Part shown: positions 32,461 through 44,724 of the stretch, piece by piece
How the letters are laid out: each line of letters begins with the position of its first letter
Position numbering within the stretch: the stretch's first letter is position 1
DNA from: Sepiola atlantica
Taxonomy: Eukaryota; Mollusca; Cephalopoda; Sepiida; Sepiolidae
DNA: 64,000 nucleotides
Assembly: GCA_963556195.1 (NCBI GenBank)
Contig: OY744517.1
Coordinates: 148,366,882 to 148,430,881, forward strand
Direction of reading: 5' to 3'
Made by a program: the position numbers and the translations under genes
The notes under the pieces: model-generated
What the model was told of the DNA's origin: nothing
Databases searched by the model: none
Seen by the model: only the letters and a program-made list of their open reading frames with translations

Positions 32461-32895
32461 ACTCTATAATAAAGATCAATGTGTATTTATTTGTATAGAT
32501 ATAAATAGATATCCGTCTCGTCTCACAAACTTTAGCGAGTATATAACTGCCGGACGAAAACATTTCAAGTGTGTACGGGTAGAGAGATAGCAAATAGAAA
32601 ATAGGAAATACCCCCCCCCCCCCAAAAAAAAACAAAAAAAACAACCGCCGTCTGAAATAAATTCGTAAAGAAATACTTCACCCTGTTTACACAATGAGAC
32701 TTTTTTTTTTATCTTATTTCAATACCGGTTTATACGTTTTTCTTTCTTTTCTATTTTAAAAAGTTTCCAGTTTGAGAAGGGTTCTTTCTTTTTTCTTATT
32801 TCCATTTTTTAACTTTACTGATTAAGACGTAATTTTATATGAATAGTAGTGCGAACACAAGCGGAGCATAATTTGCTTCGTCATTTTTGACATAC
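32455..32895 (+). repeat. dispersed repeat D, copy 2
   Basis: Same orientation and order of blocks as 9740-10370 (CTCTATAATAAAGATCAATG, CAAATAG, the T-rich part, AAGTTTCCAGTTTGAGAAGG, AGTGCGAACACAAGCGGAG). It contains a C9-A9-type homopolymer junction near 32612-32628. Confidence 0.7.
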
Positions 32896-32899
32896 ACAC

Positions 32900-33165
32900 T
32901 CTTATATGAAATTATTCAACAATATAAAAAACAAAATAATATAGTAATATAATTATTCAGCCACATATAATATTATCAAATGAAATAACATTATCATAAT
33001 TATTTATCGATAAAAATATTATTCAACAAAATAATATAATAATATTCAACATTACTTAATATTACCAATAAAATAATAAAATTTAAACAATTAATAATAT
33101 TATCCTACAAGTTAATATAAATTATTATTCTCAACGATAGTCAATATTATCAAACAAAACTGTCT
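32900..33165 (+). repeat. AT-rich minisatellite-like DNA, block 3
   Basis: ATTATTCAACAAAATAATAT-type units continue directly up to the start of the long LINE. The same units resume after the LINE and its (TA)n at 35426, so the LINE lies inside the array. Confidence 0.7.
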
Positions 33166-35345
33166 GTTTCCCGACTCACCCCCCAGATTGTGAGGATCAG
33201 CAAGCCTCACTTCTCAATCTATTCTTAACTACACTGCCCGAGGCTTGTGATGATAGTTGATATAACCCTAAACCGTTGACACCCAAATTGAAGTGCCGTT
33301 GCTCAAAATGACGAGATACTACGTAGTGCTGATTGGGAATCCATCAAAAATAAAATCAGAGACGTCTTTTCCTTCCCTGCTAAACAGTGCGAAAATGAAG
33401 TAACTGAATGGGTCAAATCAGGCATAGAAGCACGTCCCTACGTGGACATTCTATAGCAAGCCTCACTCTTCCCAATGGTTCACTTCAATCTATGCAGCTG
33501 CTATTGCGCATAGGCAGTAAGCATTTCGCCCTTTCAACCGCCATAAGTCAACTACAAATAAACAAACATCTATAGCATTAAGAAATCATTGTAAGATTGT
33601 AATGGCCGCAGCGAAGAGAAGGTATACATAGATAACCAGAAAACGCATTGAGTCACAGAAATGAATAAACTCGCAATTTCTAGAAAATCTATAATAGTGT
33701 GGTGAATAATGGACAATCAACAATTCCCCCGCAATACAACCACAATGATGTCATTTGCACGGCAACTGGTAAGGTTGAACTATTTGCCCAGCGGTTCGCC
33801 TTGAACTTCACTTTGGACTCCGCACCCCTTCCAAATTTCCCATTGTAGACAGAAGCTACACTTGATGATCAGATTTAAACCTTTTCCCATGTTCAGGATT
33901 TCATAAAAAACCTTGACACTTACACAGCATGTGACCTAATATCATCCCTGCTATAGTAATAAAGAAATGCTCTGCTGAGCTGTCCTTTGTCATCTTCAAG
34001 CTCTACAGCAGATATTTTGCTGAATCATGCTTTCCTGATAGCTGGAAAATTGCCTCTGTGGTACTAGTGTTTAGAAATTCGGGTGAATGAACCAACCCGC
34101 AAAATTATCGCCCTATCAGTTTTCTGCTCTTTGCTAAAATCTTTCTATCATTAATCAATCTAGCGGTAGTCTACCACATCGTTAATGCTAAACTTATTTG
34201 TGATTGATTTAGGCAAGAATATCTTAACGGTCATCTCTGAACGCATATATTATACACTGGGCACACCTGGTGAAGCTCGGGCGTTAGCGCTTGATATATC
34301 AAATGTCTTGCATGAAGGTTTTTGCATGAAAATTGATTCGTACTGTATTAATGGACGAATATTTCATATAATCAGATCTTTCTTGGCCAAAAGAAAGATC
34401 CAGGTTATCCTCGATGGCCGTACATCTAAACAACATGACATGAATAAAGGTGTGCTCCAGGGGTAGATCCTTGAACCATCATTGTTCCTTATATTTATAA
34501 ACGACTTCCCTGGTGCAATTATGTCCGAGATGTGTATATTTGCTGATGACACCACGCTCTATTCTCGGTATGTGGGCAAAAAGAACAAACAACTATCCAA
34601 GTTAATGGCTGAATCCTTAGAAAATAACCCCCAGTGTGTAAGGTGAATGGGGACATACATTAATGATACCTTTAATGCTACTAAGACAACGCTCATTTCC
34701 TTTAACAATTAGAAGAAACCTTTTCAGCCACAAATTGATATGGCTAATAGCAACATACCCGAGAGTCCATCATTCAAACTCCCCAGCCTAAGATTCACAG
34801 GTAACATTAATTGGAACAAATACATAGAAGATACTGACAAAGCTGCAGCAAGGAAGCTGGGTCCCCTCTACCGCTTGAAAATTTCTCACCCCTGCTAGTA
34901 TCCTATAGGTCTACAAAGCCACCATTCGCCCATGCATGGAGTATTGTTGTCACATATGGGCTGGTGCATCAACCACTCACCTCTCCCTCTTAGACAAGTA
35001 AAAAAACGAGCCTCTAATCTAATAGGTACCACACTATATACCAAGCTACAGCCCCTGTACGATCGCCGCAATATTGCAGCCCTGTGCTTTTTATCAGCAA
35101 ACTCCCACCCATTTACTGGAGAGGTCCCGAGATGCCGGATAATATTCTACTCTAATAGCTTGTTTCCTCGAACTGCTAGACTTTGAATTTTCTACCTGCT
35201 TCCTCTTTCCCTGACTGTTCCAACATGCAGACATTTAAATGTAATGTGAACAGACATCTCGCTGCACAACTCCCTACTTAGGATGTCTCTGTCACAGTAG
35301 TCCATTACACCTAAGTGGCAATGTGCCTTTTTGGGGAAAAATTAA
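33166..35345 (+). mobile_element. long CR1/Jockey-like LINE (family A), from linker to 3' end
   Basis: Plus-strand frames, with many stops, give the region before the reverse transcriptase (DWESIKNKIRDVFSFP, then VTEWVKSGIEA, about 33330-33430). The reverse transcriptase follows: PQNYRPISFLLFAKIF at about 34095-34150, VISERIY...GEARALALDIS at about 34215-34300 and GVLQG*ILEPSLFLIFINDF at about 34450-34510. The catalytic box IFADDTTLYS is intact at about 34536-34566. The C terminus is RQVKKRASNLIG...LQPLYDRRNIAALCF (about 34995-35090) ending in SNSLFPRTARL. The 3' UTR ends GGCAATGTGCCTTTTTGGGG at about 35335. The apurinic endonuclease half is missing. It is inactive because of stops. Confidence 0.88.
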
Positions 35346-35347
35346 AG

Positions 35348-35350
<3 letters not shown>

Positions 35351-35425
<75 letters not shown>
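35351..35425 (+). repeat. (TA)n microsatellite at the LINE 3' end
   Basis: About 75 bp of TA directly after the LINE 3' UTR (AAATTAAAGTAA). It could be the element's tail or its target. Confidence 0.96.
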
Positions 35426-35427
<2 letters not shown>

Positions 35428-35680
35428 TTACTCAACAACATATAATATTATTCACCAAAATAATATAATTATTTAAGAATATATAAAATTATCCAATAAA
35501 ATAATATAAAAATGTAACTATTCAATAGATAACATCATATAAAATAATTTTATAATATCGTTATTCGACAATAACTAATATCAAACAATATAATATAATA
35601 ATATCATTATAAAAATGAACATGTTCAAACAAAATAATATAATAATATGGTTATTCAACAAAAATGTAATACCCACATGA
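35426..35680 (+). repeat. AT-rich minisatellite-like DNA, block 4
   Basis: CGTTACTCAACAACATATAA, TATTATTCACCAAAATAATA and further variants match block 3 on the other side of the LINE. Confidence 0.68.
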
Positions 35681-35994
35681 TATTATAATGAAGCTAGCGT
35701 AATCAACCTTTTGTTTCTGTAAGATTTGCAAAACCAATTAAATATGAAAAAAATAAAAATAAAAAGTCTAAAATTAGTCTCTGTTTGCTCATTATATCAT
35801 CCTCTCTCACTTTCTCCCCTCGTTCTCTCTTGCTACCGGTTAAACAGTTTTGGTACTTACGGGATATTCTCTTTTGTTTATAATGGATTATTCTAATGTT
35901 TATAACAGCTGTTGATCGATAACACCGACATCGACATGCCAGTGTCGCAGATAATGGACTATTCTAATGTTTTAATCATTTCCTTTCAACTATT

Positions 35995-36000
<6 letters not shown>
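35681..36000. repeat. mostly unassigned; holds a fragment of the palindrome repeat
   Basis: ATAACAGCTGTTGATCGATA and CATGCCAGTGTCGCAGATAA (about 35905-35955) match the outer part of the 36463-37080 palindrome. Each flank of the fragment carries GGAYTATTCTAATGTTT, which may be a target duplication or older repeat. Confidence 0.6.
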
Positions 36001-36068
<68 letters not shown>

Positions 36069-36075
36069 AAGAGAG
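36001..36075 (+). repeat. (GA)n microsatellite
   Basis: About 62 bp of GA followed by AAAGAAAGAGAG. Confidence 0.97.
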
Positions 36076-36284
36076 TATAAAATAATGCAGAGGGTGGTAA
36101 ATAGGATACAATTAAAGAGGAAGAGAGCGGTTGAAAGAAACTTAGTAAGAGGTTACAATAATGTATATATTAGCACGTATTTTGTGTGATGAAAATACAT
36201 AGGGAAAAAGCTTTAAGGAAACAAACGTTGAATAATTCAACTTTAGTCTAACAATAGATATATAATAGAATTGTAAATGAACAC

Positions 36285-36286
<2 letters not shown>

Positions 36287-36371
<85 letters not shown>
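36287..36371 (+). repeat. compound (AT)n-(TAA)n microsatellite
   Basis: AT run 36287-36332 passes directly into TAA at 36333-36371. Confidence 0.97.
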
Positions 36372-36460
36372 CCAGGCAATGTAAACATCCACAGGATAGT
36401 AATCCAAAGAATTTCAACCGGGCTTATAAAAAGTGCTCAATATCAAATAGAGCTTTTATA
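36368..36460 (+). repeat. dispersed repeat E, copy 2
   Basis: ATCCAGGCAATGTAAACATC, CACAGG, AACCGGGCTTATAAAAAGTG and CTCAATATCAAATAGAGC match 12742-12862. It again follows a microsatellite. Confidence 0.65.
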
Positions 36461-36462
36461 TA

Positions 36463-37179
<717 letters not shown>

Positions 37180-37254
37180 AAGGAAGGACGTAATGGGTAA
37201 TCCGACGTAATGGAAAATGAAAAAGGAAAAACCAAAAGATGTTTTTTTTTGTAT

Positions 37255-37297
37255 TCATCAACGTTTCGTGTTTATTTATAGGACTTCCTCAGGATGA
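37255..37297 (-). ncRNA. candidate hammerhead ribozyme, left arm
   Basis: On the minus strand: TCATC (37297-37293), CTGAGGA (37292-37286), a weak stem II region, GAAAC (37267-37263), GTT, then GATGA (37259-37255). TCATC and GATGA pair as stem I. Stem III would be the minimal A-C/G-U type found in Penelope-like elements. Stem II is degenerate here (only GT/AC plus one pair). Confidence 0.55.
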
Positions 37298-38105
37298 TAA
37301 TTTATAAAAATGTCATGCAAGTACATAGAAATATTGGGTTGACATGATGGGTTAATGAGAAGAAGTAGTAGCAACTACTGGGAGCGGAGGACCAAGGTCC
37401 GGGCTGAGAGAAGTCGGTGACAGGGAGTGAAATGGATGCGGATGGCTGTGAGTGAAAAAGGGGAGGGTGGGAGTGTTAGTGAATTTTTCTTAGGATGGGA
37501 GAGAGGGGAGGGGCGCTTAGGTTTTTGTTGTGGTGAGGTGTAGCATGGATTTTGAGGGGCTGGGGAAAGAGGAGGGGAGGGGGAGACTCTGTGTTTTTGG
37601 TTTGTACGTAGTGTCATAGTTTTAGAAAAAGATTTGAATAAATGAAGATGATTTGAAAGTGGGCGGGGTGGGTGGGTAAGAGTGTGAAATAAGTAGTCGA
37701 ATGGGTAAGATGGGAGAGGGGAGATTTTGTTGTGGTTAGGTGTTACATTTTTGGAGAGTAGGAGTATTTGACCAGCTGGCTGTGTCAGGAATGTGTGAAT
37801 ATAAGTAAGTTAGAAGGAAAGTGTTGAAATGTGCTGAGAATATGACAATGAGGGGAAGGAAAAACTAAAAGAAAGAGAACGAGAAAAGTGATATTAATTT
37901 TAGTGAGAAATAGGTGAAATGTAGTTTTGTGCAGGCAGTGTTGATAGTTTGAAATTAAATTGAAGGCAAAAGAGGTTTAAATATCTAAATATCTGTGAGG
38001 GTATCTAGATTATGTTCAAACCAGTAGTGGCTACTACTTCTTCTCATTAACCCATCATGTCAACCCAATATTTCTATGTACTTGCATGCCATTTTTCTTA
38101 AAATT

Positions 38106-38152
38106 AACACCTGAGGAAGTCTTACAAATAAAGACGAAACGTTGATGAATAC
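38106..38152 (+). ncRNA. candidate hammerhead ribozyme, right arm
   Basis: CTGAGGA (38111-38117), perfect 5-bp stem II GTCTT/AAGAC (38119-38123 with 38131-38135), GAAAC (38136-38140), GTT, GATGAAT. Stem I is lost because TTAACAC replaces the pairing strand. The two arms are damaged in different stems, so the ancestral motif probably had all of them. Confidence 0.5.
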
Positions 38153-38184
38153 ATAAAAAACATGTTTTGGTTTTTCGTTTTTCA

Positions 38185-38329
38185 TATATATATATATATA
38201 TATATTAATTTAAATATTAACTGGTCTATATAGTTGTTCTAGTGATTCATTAAAAAAATCGGAATTACTTCGTTGCTTGTAAAGTAATTTTTCTAACCGT
38301 AAATATTTATTTTATCAATGTACACACTA
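38185..38329. other. short (TA)n then unassigned
   Basis: TA run at about 38185-38205 followed by AT-rich sequence without features. Confidence 0.6.
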
Positions 38330-39025
38330 CGTAAAAAATGACGGAAAAATATTATTCACTAGTGTTAGCACTAATATCTATATTCATAGGTGAAATAACG
38401 TTTTAATCGGTTAAGTTAAATATAGAAATAAGACAAAAAGTAATCATCTTTATCTGGAAAGATTAAAAAAGTAAAAGAAGAAAGCAAAAAGCATATCAAT
38501 CAGTATAGAAAAAGAAAGGACAAAAATAAAGAAATCGTCTCATTATGGAAATAAAGCGAAAGATTACTTTGCGAGTTAGTTTTAGACGGCGGGAGGTTTT
38601 ACTTCTCTAAAGACAGAAAGTGGATCTTTTCGTGGCGAAGACAGCTAAAAGTCGTTGATTTCATGACGTTTTTTAAAAACAAAAACAAATAACAACAATA
38701 ACAAAAGCGGTGAGACGTGTTTGAAGTTTCGTTCCACTTTGAAAACAAGGTAGTAAATATATATCGGAGACTTAGTCACTCACAGTAAGATTTATAAATG
38801 TTAGTCTGTCCCTGTAAAATATTCTTGCTACTAAAACAGTCAAAAGTATACCAAATTAAAATAAGAGGTTTTGGACTTGCTATTTGCTTTCTTTATTCTC
38901 CTAAACACTTGATATGGTTTCGTCCGGCAGTTTTTTAAAAACATTTTTGTTGCTGGTCGGATATATATTTATTTATATATTTATATACAAATAAATACAC
39001 ATTGGTCTTTATTATAGAGTGGAGT
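38330..39025 (-). repeat. dispersed repeat D, copy 3 (inverted)
   Basis: Reverse complement of the 9740 and 32455 copies. Landmarks on the plus strand are ACTTGCTATTTGCTTTCTTT, CGTCCGGCAGTT, AAATACACATTGGTCTTTAT and ATAGAGTGGAGTA. The internal purine-rich part mirrors the T-rich part of the other copies. Confidence 0.68.
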
Positions 39026-40077
39026 ACGAGGAAGATTAGAGTCAAGCATAAAATGGCGTCATAATCCCTAAGTGAAAATATTAATTGTGAATTTGCTTAA
39101 AACATAATAAATACAATTTGCTGTTTCATTTGTTATTGTTATTGTTCAGTATTTAAAAACCGCCAATTTTAGTATATGGATTTATCTCACAAAAAACAAA
39201 CACATCGAAGAGAGGTGTCATTCAATTTATTAATAAACACAAGAGTTTTTATAGCGTTTTTTTTTGTTTCGAGGATGTGTTAAAATTGTAATAGTATTTT
39301 CATAGAAAAGGTTTACTGGTAAAAAAAAATAAAACAAACTATTGTGCTCTTTTATAGCAAAGATTCAAAGCAAAACGAAAATCTTACAAGGATATCAGAC
39401 TCTAGCACTAATCACGTATCAAAGTTTTAAAGGGAAAAAAAGAATGAAACAAGGTTTTATGTTTAACTAAAATAAAACATTCTTTCATTAAACTGTATTG
39501 GATTTTACGCAGAAATATTCGTAGAAAGAAAGTAAAAAAACAAAACAAAAAAAAAAACCGTAAATCATTTTTTTTGTGATGCCATGTAATTTTCGTTGTT
39601 GAATCCAAGCGATTCCAACCAAGTCAAATATTTACCATTGTTTAGCGACAAGGACAAAAACCCCAAAGAAAAAGCAAAGAACGATTCTGACCTTAACAGG
39701 AGATCAATCATCGGAAATGTGGTTTCTACGGAGCAGTTGAATAGCGTCCATTGTTTATTGGATTAAAAGCACTACGAATACTCAGCTCAATGGAAGGAAG
39801 TCGAGGGAATAAAGTTAGAAACACTCGGCTAATTTCGCTTCTCTGTCGTGAATACCGCACCAACCTTCGAAAGGCAAGACGATTTCACATAATAGAGAAA
39901 TAAAATAAAACCGACAATTAAATTGCAATATCGTCTTTAAATAGCTAAATAGTTTTAAGAATAATTTTACCAAAAATATTTCTAAGATTCTAATATTTAG
40001 TATGGAAGGGAGTATGAGGTGATGGGGGGCAGGCTTTTCAGCATTGATTAATGTAACATTGTTATAGCGTTCTGAAT
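39026..40077. other. unassigned noncoding stretch
   Basis: No gene or classified repeat is recognised. The small minus frame 39408-39608 is low-complexity. Confidence 0.4.
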
Positions 40078-40300
40078 GTTAATGTTCTTATTTACTTGCT
40101 TCCCCACGAGGGCAGAGTTAGATACGAGATCGTTTTTTTATGTGGGGAAAATCCAGCTCCCCAAGAAGAGGCACTCTTGATCGGAACAAAAATAAAAATT
40201 GCCTCCACTGAGATGGATTTCTCCTTCACTGACCGAGGTAGGAATATGAAGTGTAGTATCAGAACAGATACTACACTTTGCTTCTAGCTAAAAGGCCAAG
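40078..40300 (-). repeat. U2 snRNA-headed repeat, copy 2 (unit a)
   Basis: The minus strand starts CTTGGCCTTTTAGCTAGAAG then CAAAGTGTAGTATCTGTTC (40300-40262), again the U2 5' region. A sense fragment AAGTGTAGTATC at 40249-40260 makes a 30-bp palindrome (40249-40278) with it. The unit's far end (ATGTTAATGTTCTTATTTAC then a CTTCCCCACGAGG segment) is repeated at the start of the next unit. Confidence 0.72.
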
Positions 40301-40520
40301 ATGTTAATGTTAACCTTATTTACTTCATTCCCACGGCAGGAAGGTGTGGCACGAGGCCGGAATGTGAGCGCCTCAGACTGGCCTCTAGAAATAGCCCAGG
40401 CAGCCCCGGTAAGAGCGCCTCGGGCAATTGGCAATAAACCAACCCCTTTCCAAAGAGAAAAGGCAAGGCCTGGGAGGGTGAACATCTTAGAACTACGCAA
40501 GACATAATACCGCAATCCAA
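40301..40520 (-). repeat. U2 snRNA-headed repeat, copy 2 (unit b, body only)
   Basis: Starts ATGTTAATGTTAACCTTATT and shares CCAGGCAGCCCCGGTAAGAG, GCGCCTCGGGCAATTGGCAA and AAGGCAAGGCCTGGGAGGGT with 26430-26590. No U2 head follows. Two units in tandem suggest local duplication of the family. The 60-75-residue frames on both strands are not recognisable proteins. Confidence 0.7.
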
Positions 40521-40639
40521 CAGATAAACGCTACCAAAATTGCCAGTTTCTGTCGGAATGATTGTCGAGAACGTGGTCTCGATTGGTATTTAGGTGGTAC
40601 AATCATCAGCCAACTTTCGCAGACTCAATCATTTTTGAA

Positions 40640-41460
40640 TCCGCTCTAATGTTCACAATATTTGATTACTTTTCCTTTACCTTATTAATCACTCAACCTC
40701 CCCAAACCGTCCTGGGTATCATATAAAACTTCATCCAGTAACGAGGCACCAATTTAAGAACTTTAGGGAGTGTAGACTAACCCATTAGTTACCATTTCTC
40801 TCGTATCCAATCCGATCAACCTGCCAGGGTCTCATCTATAGGTTAAATAGAAAATTTCCCATATAAAACACTAAACTTCATCGGATACCCTTGGGCAAGG
40901 TGTTCGACGCTACCCTACCTCACGACCCGTGAATCCATCATTCCCAGCCATTTATACCTTTTTTGTACCTACTTTATTCCTTAACTCCATCAACTACTCA
41001 CAGTGGCGCAAAACTGCATCCAGTTGTGAGGCCTCTATTTTGGGACCTTTTGGGAGAGTGAAGTCAGACATTAATTACCACTACTCCCAGCTGCACTCTG
41101 AACCGAAGTGACAGTATCTGTCAGTATCCACGCTATGGATTAAATAGAAAATTTCCTATGCAAAACACTAAACTTCATCGGACACCCTTGTGCAAGGTGT
41201 TCGCCTCTACCCCCACCTCAACACTCCGAAAACCATATTTCTCAGCCCTTTCTATCTTTTCCGTGCCAATCCTATTTCCGAACCCTATTAACTTTTATCA
41301 ATGATACAAAACTGAATCCAGTGGTGATGCCCCAATTTGGGAGCTTTGAGGAATTTAGTCATCACTTAGTTAGCATTATTCCCAGGTCCTCTCTGACTCA
41401 TGGTGGTTACACCGGTCAGAACCCCCATATATCGGTTGAATAGAAACTATCGTTTACAGA
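40640..41460 (+). repeat. ~297-bp tandem repeat, about 2.7 units
   Basis: AAATAGAAAATTTCCYATRY plus AAAACACTAAACTTCATCGG recurs at 40845 and 41142. A third, partial copy (GAATAGAAACTATCGTTTAC) is at about 41438. Each unit also has AAAACTGMATCCAGTKGTGA and a TTTKGGAGAGTGWAGTCA-like block. It lies 120 bp from the U2-headed units and may belong to the same locus-specific repeat. Confidence 0.82.
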
Positions 41461-42059
41461 CTATTACTTTACAAAATATAAGCCTAAAAACAAATAAATC
41501 TACAAATCAATCATATACAAAAACGTGTATGATTCTGACAAAAATATGATATATCAATTTACATCACATCTATTACATAAATATTAGTTATTTAAATTAA
41601 TATAGACGTATTTTTAGAAAAGAGGAGTAAGAAGACAAACACATACATAGATTCTTGGAAAATGAATTCTCCATTATAATAAGCAAGTCGTACCTAAGCG
41701 GAAGCCTTTTTACTTTTATTTTTGTTTCGCTTATTGTCTTCAACCTTTTGGAGATTTTCTCTTGACTCTTTCATGCATATTGTTGTTCCACAACAACAAG
41801 TAAAAAACTTGTCATAAATTATCATAAATTTTGATTTGATCAACTATATTTGTTTTTGTGAGAGTCAGCGACATCTAGTAATAGTTTTTTCCTCCATTAA
41901 TGGTCGTTACATACCTTTTCGGAAGTCAGTTTAACGGGCAGGCACGTGGTTAAAGAACAAGTTAGATAAGCTGCGTATTGACAATTCTGCACGTCGTATA
42001 CAGGTGTGCTATTCATTGAACGGTAATAACAAAAAGACTGGTGGATATTCATGACTGAA
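41461..42059. other. unassigned noncoding stretch
   Basis: AT-rich, no recognised element. Confidence 0.4.
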
Positions 42060-42540
42060 ACTTGGTGGCCAAGTCAGGTATACACAGAAGTTCATTTGTT
42101 ACAACTATAGTTGGATTGCAGAAAGGATTGTGGATTTTATTAACGATTTCTCAAGTGGTATTTTGGGGTTTTATAAGTACTTCAATGGAATGTTCTCTAC
42201 CGAACTTGCTGCACCTGTGCCCCATGAACGTAACTACCCTCGACCAACCCGACAATCAGCAAAATCCCACCTCTTCACTGTTGAGATCCTCAGATACCGG
42301 AAAGATTTCTACTCTAATAACCTATTTCTTCAAACTGCTTGTCTTTGTAATTCCATCTCTGGTCCATGTTTCTCCTACTGTACCAAAAAAATTCAAATGT
42401 AATGTGAACAAACATCTCGCAACACAACTCCCCACTTAGTGTTCCCCTATTAATCTGGCACCTAATTCAAATTAGCCCATTACATTACAGTGGCAATGTG
42501 CCTTGTTTAGGATGGCTATAAGTAAAATAGATATTAACGA
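42060..42540 (+). mobile_element. CR1/Jockey-like LINE (family A), 3' end fragment
   Basis: Encodes the degenerate C terminus (ARL...STELA-like, then AKSHLFTVEILRYRKDFYSN at about 42258-42320, then FKCNVNKHLATQLPT at about 42390-42435). The UTR ends ACAGTGGCAATGTGCCTTG as in 33166-35345. Several frame changes. The 125- and 90-residue frames here are pieces of this LINE. Confidence 0.75.
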
Positions 42541-43055
42541 TTCCATTTTAGGGGTGTCCACCAGTATATGACAACGTGATAGAGCGAAAGTGTTCGAAAT
42601 ATGAATTTATTATATAAAAATTATCAAAGAAAATCTTATCCACAAGATTGCAAGAGCTGTATATTTTTTAAAACCAGTGTAATTTTAATGATAGTATTGA
42701 AGAAAGGTTGTGGAATATTTGAGAAGAGGAGATGGAATAAAGATAAAATGTTGGTATTGCAGACGTTGTCTGCAGAGCGATTTGTAGAACTTCTTGTTAA
42801 GTAAATCTTCATTTCTCTCTACAATTCTTCATTAGTTCATGTAAGATAAAAGAAAAATTTAGCGGTTACAGAATTAAGTTAAGAACGAAAAAAAAGGAAA
42901 CAAAGTGATTTGAAAGGAAGTGGTAGGAGAAGAAGAAATGGGTGCGGAAAGTGTAAGAGGGAAAACAAGACGAAGAAAGCGGGAAAAGATTATTGTGAAA
43001 GAAGAGTAAAATGGAAAGAGAAAATTAACCAATAATTTGCGGGAGAAATAAATTA
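42541..43055. other. unassigned; purine-rich from about 42880
   Basis: No gene. The plus strand becomes A/G-rich and stays so, with breaks, to about 45480. Confidence 0.45.
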
Positions 43056-43059
43056 TATC

Positions 43060-43062
43060 CAG

Positions 43063-43108
<46 letters not shown>

Positions 43109-43145
43109 AATTATGATGATGATGGTGATGATAATGGTGATGACG
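43060..43145 (+). repeat. (GAT)n microsatellite
   Basis: GATGATGAT run with a few interruptions (ATAATTAT, GGTGAT). Confidence 0.95.
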
Positions 43146-43479
43146 ATTGTGTGATGGAAGAAATGTAAAGCTGCTGAAGACAAAATGAAATTGTCATGCT
43201 TCTAAATGAAATCAAGAAAAAAAATGAAAGACACGAGAAGAAATCGGAATTTTTTTTAATGAAAATAAGAATAAGCATTAATTAAGCAAATAAAAATGAA
43301 GGACATGTAGGATAAATTCCTAATAAGGTAAAAGAATAAACGGACAACAGAAGGAACAAAGAGAACAGGAGAATAAGGGACACTTTTAAGAAACAAATAG
43401 AAAAAATAAAAGAAAACAAGTAGAAAAAGAGATTAAAGATGGATACAAGAGAAGAAGGTAAAAAGGTAAAAAAAGAAGT

Positions 43480-43745
43480 TGTATAATAATAATAATAATA
43501 ATAATAAAAAGAAGTCGATAAAGAAATAGAAGTAGAGAGATAATAACAACAATAATAATAATAATAATAAGAAGAAGAAGTCGATAAAGAAATAGAAGTA
43601 GAGAGATAATAACAACAATAATAATAATAATAATAATAAGAAGTCGATAAAGAAATAGAAGTAGAGAGATAATAACAACAATAATAATAATAATAATAAT
43701 AATAAGAAGAAGTCGATAAAGAAATAGAAGTAGAGAGATAATAAC

Positions 43746-43783
<38 letters not shown>

Positions 43784-43826
43784 GAAGAAGAAGTCGATAA
43801 AGAAATAGAAGTAGAGAGATAATAAC

Positions 43827-43876
<50 letters not shown>

Positions 43877-43917
43877 GAAGAAGAAGAAGAAGTCGATAAA
43901 GAAATAGAAGTAGAGAG

Positions 43918-43957
<40 letters not shown>

Positions 43958-43975
43958 GAAGAAGAAGACGAAGAA
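43480..43975 (+). repeat. composite satellite: 34-bp core between (TAA)n spacers
   Basis: The core GTCGATAAAGAAATAGAAGT then AGAGAGATAATAAC occurs six times, at 43514, 43580, 43643, 43712, 43793 and 43892. The cores are nearly identical; the (ATA)n-(GAA)n spacers differ in length. The long minus-strand frames of 182-304 residues here are repeat translations (poly-I, L or Y plus SLYFYFFIDF) and are not taken as genes. Confidence 0.93.
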
Positions 43976-44661
43976 GAACAAGAATAACTAGAAAAAATAT
44001 ACGAAGCAAAAGAATAACAAGAAAAAGTAGACGAATAATAAGATATAGAAAAAGAAGAAAACCAAAGAAGAGAAAGAGGTTGTGTAACGAGGAACAAGAA
44101 GAAGAAAAAGATAGAATAAGAAGGAAATTGCAAAAAACATATAAACTTTGAAGAGAAGAAAAATTGTACAAAATTTTAGAAAAATGAAAAGAAGCAGTAA
44201 ACAACAACCAGAATAAAAAGGAAAATACGAAGGAAGAGTTTTTGAAAGTGAATAAAAAGTTGATAAACAGAAGTATAAAACTAGAAGAAATAATTGTCAT
44301 TGTCGCAGCACTTGTAGTTTATATTAATAAGAATTCGACGTCGACGATGATTAAGAAGAAGGGGGAGGAGAAGTAGAAGATGAAAAAGAAGAATGAGAAA
44401 AAGAATAAGAAGAATAAAGAGGGGGAGGAGAAGAATTAGGAAAAAAAGAAGAAAATAAAGAAGAAAAAGAAAAAGGAGTAATCTGAGAAGAAGATAAAAT
44501 AGGAAGAGAATGGGAGAAGAAGATAAAGACGAATCAGAATGAGAAGAAGAATGAAGAGAACAGAAAAGGAGAAAATTACGAACAATACAACGGAAGAGAA
44601 GAACCAGAAGGTGAAAAAAAAAAGAATAATAATAATAAAATGAAGAAGGGGACCGAAAAGT
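43976..44661 (+). repeat. polypurine (A/G) stretch
   Basis: About 690 bp, very largely A and G on the plus strand, mostly GAA, GAAA and GAGGA words, without a clear unit. No plausible protein on either strand. Confidence 0.8.
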
Positions 44662-44664
44662 AGA

Positions 44665-44724
<60 letters not shown>

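Noticed and set aside
37375..37617. Proline/serine-rich 80-residue minus frame as a gene
   Set aside because: Low-complexity reading of G-rich DNA inside the hammerhead-bearing element; no start context or domain.
43282..44300. Long minus-strand open frames of 182-304 residues
   Set aside because: They are translations of (TAA)n, (GAA)n and a repeated 34-bp core in three frames (poly-I, poly-L, poly-Y). All three frames stay open because the repeat lacks stops on that strand.
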